A DNA stretch of 64,000 nt from Desulforamulus putei DSM 12395 (lineage in GTDB: Bacteria; Bacillota; Desulfotomaculia; Desulfotomaculales; Desulfotomaculaceae), in assembly GCF_900129195.1 (NCBI RefSeq), contig NZ_FQUY01000013.1:1-64000 (forward strand). The letters are read 5' to 3'. The position numbers and the translations under genes were made by a program. Shown here one piece after another: positions 23,831 through 30,936 of this stretch. The notes below the pieces were generated by a model. That model made no database searches. It had not been told where the DNA came from and saw nothing but the letters and a program-made list of their open reading frames with translations. The first letter of the stretch is position 1. Every line of letters starts with the position of its first letter.

Positions 23831-26800
23831 TTAAGTTAACATCATGTCGAACAGAGTAAGCTGTTCGACTGGTTCCACTTTTTTGCGTTTCTTTTTAATC
23901 GGCTTCTTGGTTGCCTCAACCGTTCCCCACAAGTCTGTCAGTACAGACATATCATCTTTTACAGGTTCAAAGGGCGAAACCTCGGTATGCCCGAACGGTG
24001 AAGTTTCACTTGCTTCGATGGCTTTTTCTTCTTTGGATTCTTCGATTACACCGCAAAGACGTTTGGTTTCTTCGGTTAATTCTTTCATGGCTTTTCTTAA
24101 TGCCTCTTGGAATTTATCTTCAGAGACCATAACGATTTTTTCGTCGATGTCTTTAGCGGCGATCTTCTTCCATGTATCGGCCATATCGGAATCAGCGATA
24201 CATTCAGCAATGCTTTTAGCCAGAGATGAATGAGCATCCTTGCTGTATTTGCTCAATTCACTCCGGTCAAGCCGTCCCTCAACGATAAGTGCATGCCCTC
24301 TTTTGAGCATTACATTCTCAAATTGAGGTACTTGTTGGGACTGGTTATAAACCATATAGTAAACTCGACATTCTCTTGTTTGACCAATACGCCACGCTCT
24401 GCGGGACGATTGGCGAACTATGTTAATGTCATAGTTCATTTGGTAAAAAATGATCGTCGGGTAATTGATGATGTTAAGGCCCACCTCAACAAGACGCATA
24501 TTGGCAATTAATACCTTAATACCCTTAATCTTTTGGGCTTCCAGCCAGTCAACACGTTTTTCGGGACTAACTGAGCTTGAAAGAATTTTTGCCTCAATCC
24601 CGTGAGCAGCCAGGACTTCTTTGATTCTTGCATCTACACCGTAAGTATCAGTGTAGTTGCAATAGATCATAACCCCTCTGTCTTCGGCTAGTTCTTTTTT
24701 AACCAGTTCTACCAATGTCCTTTCCTTGGCGTGGTAGTAGTCTCTTGGCAGAGCCGGAGCGTTATAAATTTCTTTGCCGATTTTAACCGAGGCTCCCAGG
24801 TGGGGAACATCAGCATAGTTTATTGTTGCCGGGATAAATTTACTGAAAGCCCCTTTTGCTCCTTTCATGGCAGCCGTAGCACAAACGTCATGGAGCCTGC
24901 TGTGAAAACTCCTGTAGAGGCTTCCGTGTTCTTTATCAAAGTCAATAAATATCGGGATTTCTTTTAACTCTGGCAACGGTAGACCTAAGTCTGACAACTC
25001 CCGAAATACTGCCCGGTGTAATATAAATTGTGCCGTCATTCTCGGAGCAATACCCGGCTCCTCGGTAGGCTGTCGCTCGACTTTTTTCCTTCTGGTTACA
25101 ATTCCTTCATCTTCGCCGGTGGTTTCTATAATTTTCTTGACTACCCCGAAGCGCTGTGCCCAGGTAACTGTCCCTGATTTATGGTTAAACCCTTCTTCAA
25201 GAAGTTCCTCCGGGGCAATACGCCAGAGGATTTCTTTAATAGATGACGATTTACCGTTTACCAGGGTACCGGTTAAACACAGTACCCGTTTACTGGCTTT
25301 CACCAGTTGGGCGAAAGCGTCTCCCCGGCCGGAATCGGCAGCCTTCATCTGTTGTATTTCATCAAAGATTGCCAGGTCAAACCATTTCTTTAAGTGGCGT
25401 TTAAACAACACTGAAATGAAATACCTTGGCTTGTTTTTAGTTTCACCCCTTGATTTCACCGCAGGCCGCCAGAGCTTAGCCTTGCAGTTGGGGCAGTTGT
25501 TCATTTTCTTGTTCCATTTTACCGCCATATCAACAGGCACCCCGTTGGGATGGCGTTTTCTGTAATGTTCCGTAGGCCCCAAATCTTCATCGTCAGCATG
25601 AACAAAGGTATTCCAGCCTGCCAATATGTCTGTTGTCATTCCCGACTCATCTTTGTCGGTATAAATAATGGGTTCTTGACACTCAGGGCAATGCCATGCC
25701 CAGGTGTCTTTTGAATTTTTTAATCTCTTCCAAACTGCCGTACACCACGGGTCAGGTCCCAATTTTGCCCGGTCTGTAGATACCAGGATAAAATTAAGGC
25801 CTTCCCGGTGTTTCCCTGCTTTCACTTCCTGTATATACCGCAGAGCATCTTCGGTACTTTTTATAATTCTTGTGGTGGCATATGGCAGTTGGACATTAAT
25901 TTCCTCCACAACCCACTTTGGAATTGTTATTGACGGGGCCATTATCAGCACATTTTTCACTCCATCTTCGTGGTGCATCACATGAGCCACGGTCAGTGAT
26001 GTGGCTGACTTACCCGTCCCCATGTCCCCGACATCAAAGCAGTTGCCTTGTTCCCGCAGGGTATTGATAATCCCCTGGGCGCTGTGAGCTTGTGCGGGGA
26101 ATGGTATTCTTTTTTGTTTTGCAATCCAAGGGCTTAACGGGTCTTTGCCCGGGACGTGCCGGGGGCGGATGTTCTTTAATTTCTCAACGAATATATGTGC
26201 GTTTCGCATCATATATTCTGACCAGTTCCAGGAAGGGTCAAACAGCCCTTCCGGTTCAAAGGGGGAGATCTCTGGAATCTTTAATCGACCATCTTTAAGT
26301 CTTTGGTCGATTTGGTCCAGAATGAACTTTTCGTCGTAATAGTCTTTGGGGATATTAACAATTTTGCAGGACTCTGTTGGGAGAAGGTTCCCTACTGTTT
26401 TACGAACCATTTCCTGAATATGAGGGTTCTTCATTAATTCAGGATAAATGGGGTTCATAAAAATAGTGTAAACATCCTTATCGGGAAGCATATCGTAGTA
26501 GAGCATCACCCATTCCCGGGGCAAGGCAAACTGTGAGGAATAATGTTCCCCTACGGCCTTTCTAACATCCCCGTCAAGGGCCATAATTGCTTTCCCTTCG
26601 GTCTTTTCGATATAGACTGCCTTTTTAGAGATAATAACCCCATGTGTTATAACCTCGTTTAGCTTAACTTGGGTAAATGTGTACCCAGAGCCGCCCTTTA
26701 AGTCCACAGGGGGTTTATCTTTTTCAAGGAGATTTAAGTCCTTGCCTGTTGTGATAGACGAACAAACGGCGTCTACCGCTGTTGCTGTCCCCGCAAAGCT

Positions 26801-26890
26801 GGCGAATAGAATTTCACCTAACCCATCTGCGATTATACAGTGGGCATCAACAGTGAAACTTCTACCTGTGGAAACTACATATAGTTCCAT
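23831..26890 (-). CDS. SNF2-type DNA translocase/helicase with C-terminal clamp-binding motif
   Basis: A 1019-residue superfamily 2 ATPase. The core has Walker A GDMGTGKSATS, the box II variant DEIQ (AIFDEIQQMKAA), LTGTLVNG and the C-terminal helicase lobe with VGLNIINYPT and RQSSRRAWRIGQTREC, the SNF2 RxxRxxRIGQ motif. Two CxxC pairs (WHCPECQEP and NNCPNCKAK) form a zinc ribbon inserted between motifs. The final residues, VEQLTLFDMMLT, contain QLTLF, a near-consensus beta-clamp binding peptide, and the operon encodes its own clamp. The start at 26890 follows GGAGGGAT. It probably remodels or tracks on DNA during element replication. Confidence 0.9.
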   Translation of the reverse strand: MELYVVSTGRSFTVDAHCIIADGLGEILFASFAGTATAVDAVCSSITTGKDLNLLEKDKPPVDLKGGSGYTFTQVKLNEVITHGVIISKKAVYIEKTEGKAIMALDGDVRKAVGEHYSSQFALPREWVMLYYDMLPDKDVYTIFMNPIYPELMKNPHIQEMVRKTVGNLLPTESCKIVNIPKDYYDEKFILDQIDQRLKDGRLKIPEISPFEPEGLFDPSWNWSEYMMRNAHIFVEKLKNIRPRHVPGKDPLSPWIAKQKRIPFPAQAHSAQGIINTLREQGNCFDVGDMGTGKSATSLTVAHVMHHEDGVKNVLIMAPSITIPKWVVEEINVQLPYATTRIIKSTEDALRYIQEVKAGKHREGLNFILVSTDRAKLGPDPWCTAVWKRLKNSKDTWAWHCPECQEPIIYTDKDESGMTTDILAGWNTFVHADDEDLGPTEHYRKRHPNGVPVDMAVKWNKKMNNCPNCKAKLWRPAVKSRGETKNKPRYFISVLFKRHLKKWFDLAIFDEIQQMKAADSGRGDAFAQLVKASKRVLCLTGTLVNGKSSSIKEILWRIAPEELLEEGFNHKSGTVTWAQRFGVVKKIIETTGEDEGIVTRRKKVERQPTEEPGIAPRMTAQFILHRAVFRELSDLGLPLPELKEIPIFIDFDKEHGSLYRSFHSRLHDVCATAAMKGAKGAFSKFIPATINYADVPHLGASVKIGKEIYNAPALPRDYYHAKERTLVELVKKELAEDRGVMIYCNYTDTYGVDARIKEVLAAHGIEAKILSSSVSPEKRVDWLEAQKIKGIKVLIANMRLVEVGLNIINYPTIIFYQMNYDINIVRQSSRRAWRIGQTRECRVYYMVYNQSQQVPQFENVMLKRGHALIVEGRLDRSELSKYSKDAHSSLAKSIAECIADSDMADTWKKIAAKDIDEKIVMVSEDKFQEALRKAMKELTEETKRLCGVIEESKEEKAIEASETSPFGHTEVSPFEPVKDDMSVLTDLWGTVEATKKPIKKKRKKVEPVEQLTLFDMMLT

Positions 26891-26911
26891 TCTTATCCCT
26901 CCAAACAAAAT

Positions 26912-26942
26912 AAGCCCTCGAATAAAATATATTCGAGGGCTT
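26912..26942 (-). terminator. Terminator-like intercistronic hairpin (methyltransferase/SNF2)
   Basis: AAGCCCTCGAATA and TATTCGAGGGCTT are perfect 13-bp arms, followed on the minus strand by ATTTTGTTT and overlapping the stop of the upstream gene. It is preceded by ACTAAAA like the leader attenuators. Because the SNF2 gene starts 20 bases later, full termination here would silence the rest of operon C. Confidence 0.6.
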
Positions 26943-27989
26943 TTAGTCGTTTTGCAGTACGTGAACGCCGGTTGGGGCGAACACAAAACACTTTGTAACG
27001 TCCCGGATTATTTCTACCCGGGTTTCTTTTCGCTTGCCGTCCTCTTTGATTTCCTCGCTTACTTCAACCTCCTTATGCTTAACAGTGGTTGCAGTTAGTA
27101 TATGGGAACCAAAGTTTTCCGGCAAGTCGCCGCTTACTGCCCTGACAGCAAAGTGCATAATCTTTTCGGGCAGTACGGCAGGTTTTTGGGTTACCCCTTT
27201 TCTAGCTGAAGGGGGAAGCAGTTTATTTGACAGCCACTCCCATGCGGGAGAGACCATTACATCCTTAGCAATTTCAACGGGGTCATGGACTGAGCCCCTG
27301 AACATTGTTACTGGTTTTGTGGCTTCGGGCAGATCGTAGGTTACGTTGTCTTCCATATCCAGTGACGGGAGCGCAGACGGCCCCATTTCTGCCAGTGCCT
27401 CCAGTGTCTTTTTAAGCAGGGGATTGCGTTCAATCCCCTTTTTTCTGGTACCGAACAAGACTACCTGGTTATAAACCGGGTAATTTTCGTCGGTAAACCT
27501 GTATACTGTTACGTTGTCTAATCGGGCCTCGGCCAAACGGGCAATATCCTTTAGGACGTATTGGGGAATGATTAATACCACCAATCCACCGTCTACAAGA
27601 TATTTACCCGGAGCAGTCAGGTCCCGAAAGAATATTTCCTCTACCCTCTTACCGAAGCGCTCATCATAGGGTGGATTCAAAAAAAGCAAGGAAACACAGT
27701 CATTTGTCATTCTTAACCCTTCGTACCCACCCTTAATAACTCTTTCCCGACCAAAAAGCTCACGAGCTTTTTCTGCCCGCGAGCTTTCGAGTTCAACTGC
27801 ATAGGGTTCTACATTGGAACCCTTGCCTTTCAGGTTTTCGACAATTTGGTTTAGCGCCAGTCCCTCACCCGCACAGGGGTCAAGAACTGTTACTGTACCG
27901 GCTGCATTAATTTTTTTGAGTATTAACTCCAACTCCTTTTCAGGAGTAGGATAATACCCACCTTTAGCCTTAGACTCTATCCTTGCCAT
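26943..27989 (-). CDS. DNA methyltransferase-like protein (DUF6094-type)
   Basis: A 348-residue Rossmann methyltransferase with AdoMet-binding motif I VLDPCAGEGLAL and the catalytic NPPY in LFLNPPYDERFG, the signature of N6-adenine or N4-cytosine DNA methylases. The C-terminal half has no target-recognition domain I recognise. I associate this family with plasmids bearing type IV secretion genes, where a DUF6094 label is used (memory, not checked). Its 5' end overlaps the 27970-28230 gene by 20 bases. The role could be self-protection against restriction or marking of origin DNA. Confidence 0.82.
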   Translation of the reverse strand: MARIESKAKGGYYPTPEKELELILKKINAAGTVTVLDPCAGEGLALNQIVENLKGKGSNVEPYAVELESSRAEKARELFGRERVIKGGYEGLRMTNDCVSLLFLNPPYDERFGKRVEEIFFRDLTAPGKYLVDGGLVVLIIPQYVLKDIARLAEARLDNVTVYRFTDENYPVYNQVVLFGTRKKGIERNPLLKKTLEALAEMGPSALPSLDMEDNVTYDLPEATKPVTMFRGSVHDPVEIAKDVMVSPAWEWLSNKLLPPSARKGVTQKPAVLPEKIMHFAVRAVSGDLPENFGSHILTATTVKHKEVEVSEEIKEDGKRKETRVEIIRDVTKCFVFAPTGVHVLQND

Positions 27990-28230
27990 TTATACTCCCG
28001 CCTTTAAGTTCCCGATAAAGTTCCAACAAGGGGGCAGCGATATGAAGCAGCTCTTTTTCTACTTCATCTGTCTTTTCTGACAAGATTGCCCCAAACAAAT
28101 GTCCCATGTGTTCCTGGGCAATCATAGCCCAATCGCTCATGGGACGTCTTTTTTCGCCGTGCATCATGCGGTTGAGATCCACCTGGACTGCAACGGCTTT
28201 CAAAAAATCGTTTTTGGTTTGTTCTGTCAT
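27970..28230 (-). CDS. Small helical protein, MazG-like in pattern
   Basis: Eighty-six residues (MTEQTKNDFLKAVAVQVDLN). The run DWAMIAQEHMGHLFGAIL..EVEKELLHIAAPLLELYREL has the helix spacing of MazG-type nucleotide pyrophosphohydrolases. However, the usual ExxE metal ligands are replaced (QEHMGH), so activity is doubtful and the likeness may be superficial. It is the first gene of operon C, directly after the tandem-hairpin leader. AAAGGA sits nine bases before the ATG. Confidence 0.5.
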   Translation of the reverse strand: MTEQTKNDFLKAVAVQVDLNRMMHGEKRRPMSDWAMIAQEHMGHLFGAILSEKTDEVEKELLHIAAPLLELYRELKGGSINGKDRV

Positions 28231-28264
28231 TGTGTATCATCCTTTCTTTTTTTAAAATAAAAAA

Positions 28265-28293
28265 AGCCCTACTGTTAAAAAAACAATAAGGCT
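28265..28293 (-). terminator. Attenuator-type terminator of leader C
   Basis: In RNA sense AGCCTTATTGTT pairs over 12 positions, with wobbles, with AACAGTAGGGCT and runs into seven U residues. It lies between promoter C and the first gene of operon C, so it must be overcome for expression. Confidence 0.65.
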
Positions 28294-28328
28294 TTTTAGA
28301 CATAAATATAGTATTTTTTTAGATATAA

Positions 28329-28474
28329 GTACGCGCGTACCTGTTAAATTTTGTAATTTCTTTAACCGGTTCCCACTCGTGTGGCATCCGGTAAACAATC
28401 TCCCTATACAGTTCTCACTCGTGTGGCATCTGTATAGGACACCCTGCCTGGTTCCCACTCGTGTGGCATCCAGG
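28329..28474 (-). ncRNA. Leader C: three tandem ACGA-loop hairpins plus GTACGCGCGTAC palindrome
   Basis: Three 28-nt hairpins lie at 28365-28392, 28407-28434 and 28447-28474. In RNA sense each is a variable 5-bp outer stem, AUG, a 4-bp inner stem (CCAC/GUGG type), loop ACGA, GAA, and the outer stem closing. The outer stems differ completely between copies yet stay paired (ACCGG/CCGGT, TACAG/CTGTA, CCTGG/CCAGG). The palindrome is at 28329-28340. The leader follows promoter C by a few tens of bases. Confidence 0.75.
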
Positions 28475-28498
28475 AAATTAAAAACTAACTATAAAAAA

Positions 28499-28526
28499 AT
28501 TATAGCACCTGGTAAAAAAATGGCAA
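28499..28526 (-). promoter_or_regulatory. Promoter C of the clamp/SNF2 operon
   Basis: TTGCCA (28521-28526) and TATAAT (28499-28504) with a 16-bp spacer on the minus strand, a near-consensus sigma-A promoter. The spacer ends TTTACCAGGTGC, identical to the end of the promoter A spacer at 41424-41440. Confidence 0.8.
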
Positions 28527-28559
28527 TAGAAAAAAAGAAAAAAACCGGCCAACAGCCGG
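28527..28559 (-). terminator. Terminator of operon B
   Basis: CCGGCTGTTGGCCGG followed by a long U-rich run on the minus strand, placed directly upstream of promoter C. It ends the primase operon. Confidence 0.75.
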
Positions 28560-28618
28560 ATTCGGTAATTAGTTAGATTTTCTTGAAACGCATATTTTAA
28601 AGATATCATTTTTCTTAA

Positions 28619-28646
28619 ACCGGTTCCTGCTCGTGCAGTATCCGGT
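28619..28646 (-). ncRNA. Fourth ACGA-loop hairpin, in the 3' region of operon B
   Basis: RNA sense: ACCGG, AUA, CUGC, ACGA, GCAG, GAA, CCGGU. It has the same architecture as the leader hairpins with a different inner stem (CTGC/GCAG), but lies between the primase stop and the operon B terminator rather than after a promoter. Confidence 0.65.
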
Positions 28647-28668
28647 AAACTTTAATGGATTAAATTTT

Positions 28669-29745
28669 TTACATTGCCAAAGTTGTGATTTTTGCCCGAT
28701 TTACCAGGGCATCGTCAATACCTTTTCCTGCATGGACGCTCCAGTATGCTTTATAAACCTTAAACCCATGACCAGTTAACAGGTCAACGAGTTTACGGGT
28801 GGCTTTTTTAACACCAGGGTTATCCATACGGTCGATGTCGTAAGCTATCACAACTTTTTTGGCTCCGATTTCTTTTAACACTTCAGGAATTTCGTTAATA
28901 ATCGCCACTCCACCGTTGGCGATCATTGTTCTTCCTGAAAAGAAATGAGCAATATCAAGTTTTAAAGGGCCCTCGGTTAAGTAAACCGTAGTCGGGTCAT
29001 TCCCTATCCGGCAGTGAATAGGACTCCCGGAACCAGCACCTTTACTGGTAGAGAACCATTTGTACTTGCCCTTAGATTCGTCGTCAACACGAATCTGCAT
29101 GGCAATAATTTGTTTTTTAGGGTTCAGCACCGGGATAAAATAGCCTTCAGGAGCATAAAAGTCCCAATAGAGACCTTTTCTGCCTTCCCGTTGAAAAAAG
29201 CCAGGTATCTGGGTCAAATCATATTTTGGGGAAAGAATCCTGGCAATCTTCCACCTTTCGGGGCCATTATTTGGTACCGACTTATAATGGTTTTTCTTAA
29301 TAACCTCTTCAGGAAGTTTTCTCCTGATTAAGTCATTCCTGTGTTTGTCGTATAGGGGGAGCATAGATAAAAATTCTCTGTAGATAATATCCCGATATTC
29401 TGCTATACCCCCTTCGACTGTCCGCCTCACCCTGGGAGTTTCAACAGCCACTGATTCATAAAGTATGTTCCTCACTTCAGGGTTTTCCGATAACTGACGG
29501 TATGCTTCACTGTAAGTAATCCTCATTAAATCTCCATAAAGAGTAAGGGCATTGCCCTCTTTGCCACAGTTAAAACAGTGGAAGGTTTGTTTTCTGATAT
29601 TGGCACTGAAACGGGCTTTGTTAGGGTCTTTTTTGCTGTCACCGCAGAAAGGGCAGCGGTAAAACCACTCGTCACCAGATTTCTTTTTGGGTTCCATATT
29701 TAAAAGTCTGGCAACTTCTGCTATTTCAAAGACTTTAAGTGCCAT
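28669..29745 (-). CDS. DnaG-like primase with CHC2 zinc finger and TOPRIM domain
   Basis: The 358-residue protein opens with a zinc-binding region (Cys31-x2-Cys34 in YRCPFCGDS and HCFNC at 56-60), as in DnaG and phage primases. It continues with a catalytic TOPRIM domain: Glu in VYLTEGPLKLD near 258, Asp-x-Asp in VVIAYDIDRMDN near 303, and GKGIDDAL. It lacks DnaG's C-terminal DnaB-binding domain and is short, like many phage or plasmid primases. GAGGAGG precedes the ATG. Last gene of operon B, it probably primes lagging-strand synthesis of the element. Confidence 0.88.
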   Translation of the reverse strand: MALKVFEIAEVARLLNMEPKKKSGDEWFYRCPFCGDSKKDPNKARFSANIRKQTFHCFNCGKEGNALTLYGDLMRITYSEAYRQLSENPEVRNILYESVAVETPRVRRTVEGGIAEYRDIIYREFLSMLPLYDKHRNDLIRRKLPEEVIKKNHYKSVPNNGPERWKIARILSPKYDLTQIPGFFQREGRKGLYWDFYAPEGYFIPVLNPKKQIIAMQIRVDDESKGKYKWFSTSKGAGSGSPIHCRIGNDPTTVYLTEGPLKLDIAHFFSGRTMIANGGVAIINEIPEVLKEIGAKKVVIAYDIDRMDNPGVKKATRKLVDLLTGHGFKVYKAYWSVHAGKGIDDALVNRAKITTLAM

Positions 29746-29836
29746 ACCGCAACCTCCTCACGGAATATTTCATAGAAATCGGTGCCGACCTTGCGGCCGA
29801 CACCTTTTCCTCCCTTCGGTGCCGGCCAGGGCCGGG

Positions 29837-30922
29837 TTATTTAATACTAACGAGTTTAAAGTTTTTAGTTGGTTTAATACTGGCTCCTAATTCCGCAATT
29901 TCCTTATCTGTCCAATTCAATTTTTTAAGTCCTGTGGCGGTTAAGGAGAATACGGTTAAGGGGTCAATATTTTGGTCCTTCATTTTTTCCTCGGCCTTTT
30001 TCATGGCTTCCTGTGGAAATTTCCAGTATTGGGAAATTACTAAATCCCACTGTTTTTTTCCAACGGGAACCGGACCGTTTTTCTCAACATATTGCTTTAA
30101 CCGTTCTTTCATCAGGTCGGCGGCCCTTTCAAGCCGGCAGATTTCTCGACCGTATTTTTCTGCTTCTTTCATGCTTACAAACTCACCGGGATCATCTTCC
30201 AGTATATCGGCAAGCTTAGCGCATTCCTCGGCATACCCGCAGTATTCACAAACGTCCCCAGGGGTGGCCGGGAAAAGCTCGTCAAGATTACCGCCGCAGT
30301 TTAGGGCATATATTTTTTGCTGAATATCCAGCGCCGTATCATATGCCCACCTGCGGGCCTTTTCAATATCCTCCGGGGTATATAAGTGCTCCCGGGTTTC
30401 TCCTGTACGCAGGAACACCAGCCGACCGCAGACTGGTTTATTATACTTTTGCGTGAGGTACAGGGCATATAACCCTAATTGGTGAGTATCCAACGGGTTA
30501 TATGGAAGCCTGTTGGTTTTCCAGTCCGTTACGACAATCTCTGTATCCGTAACTTCGTAGTAGTCAATATATCCCTGCAGTTCTGGGCCAAAGGGGTCTT
30601 CCGGTGACAAGGAAATTTTGAAATATTCTTCGGTAAACCCCTTACCGATACTTTCAGTAACCTTTCTCCTGGTAGCCAGAGTCAGGATTTCTTCGGCATT
30701 AACAGGGAGTGAAGCTACACCTGCAATAGATTCAGCTAGGAACTTTAATTCTTCTTCTCTTTCAACTTTTAACACCCGAGCCATCTCAATAAGTGTGTGA
30801 ACCGATTTCCCGAGTACCAAAGCCTCGGTGACAGGCTCTTTCTTTTCAAGGATATAGCTCTGGGCAAAAGCCCAGGGGCAACGAGATTTTTTATCTAGTC
30901 TCGAATAAGAGAATACTTGCAT
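29837..30922 (-). CDS. RecB/Cas4-family PD-(D/E)xK nuclease with iron-sulphur-type cysteines
   Basis: A 361-residue PDDEXK_1 nuclease. It has a first Cys (SRCPWAFAQ), Asp in LQGYIDYYEV, the catalytic VVTDWKTNR, the QxxxY motif HQLGLYALY, and three clustered cysteines (CEYCGYAEEC) that with the first would hold a 4Fe-4S cluster, as in AddB and Cas4. The C-terminal 100 residues are helical and unassigned. The start at 30922 has AAAGGA eight bases upstream. It sits between the VWA protein and the primase in operon B. No cas1 is present, so DNA-end processing in recombination is likelier than spacer acquisition. Confidence 0.88.
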   Translation of the reverse strand: MQVFSYSRLDKKSRCPWAFAQSYILEKKEPVTEALVLGKSVHTLIEMARVLKVEREEELKFLAESIAGVASLPVNAEEILTLATRRKVTESIGKGFTEEYFKISLSPEDPFGPELQGYIDYYEVTDTEIVVTDWKTNRLPYNPLDTHQLGLYALYLTQKYNKPVCGRLVFLRTGETREHLYTPEDIEKARRWAYDTALDIQQKIYALNCGGNLDELFPATPGDVCEYCGYAEECAKLADILEDDPGEFVSMKEAEKYGREICRLERAADLMKERLKQYVEKNGPVPVGKKQWDLVISQYWKFPQEAMKKAEEKMKDQNIDPLTVFSLTATGLKKLNWTDKEIAELGASIKPTKNFKLVSIK

Positions 30923-30936
30923 TTTTATCATCCTTT

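Noticed and set aside
28365-28474. Calling the three GTGTGGCATC-type repeats a CRISPR array
   Set aside because: Units are 28 nt with gaps of only 12-14 nt, the outer five bases differ between units, and differences are compensated within each unit. This is RNA secondary structure, not identical repeats with spacers.
29837-30922. Naming the RecB-like nuclease Cas4
   Set aside because: It has Cas4-like cysteines and PD-(D/E)xK motifs, but no cas1, cas2 or other cas genes are near, and its C-terminal extension and replication neighbours fit a recombination nuclease better.
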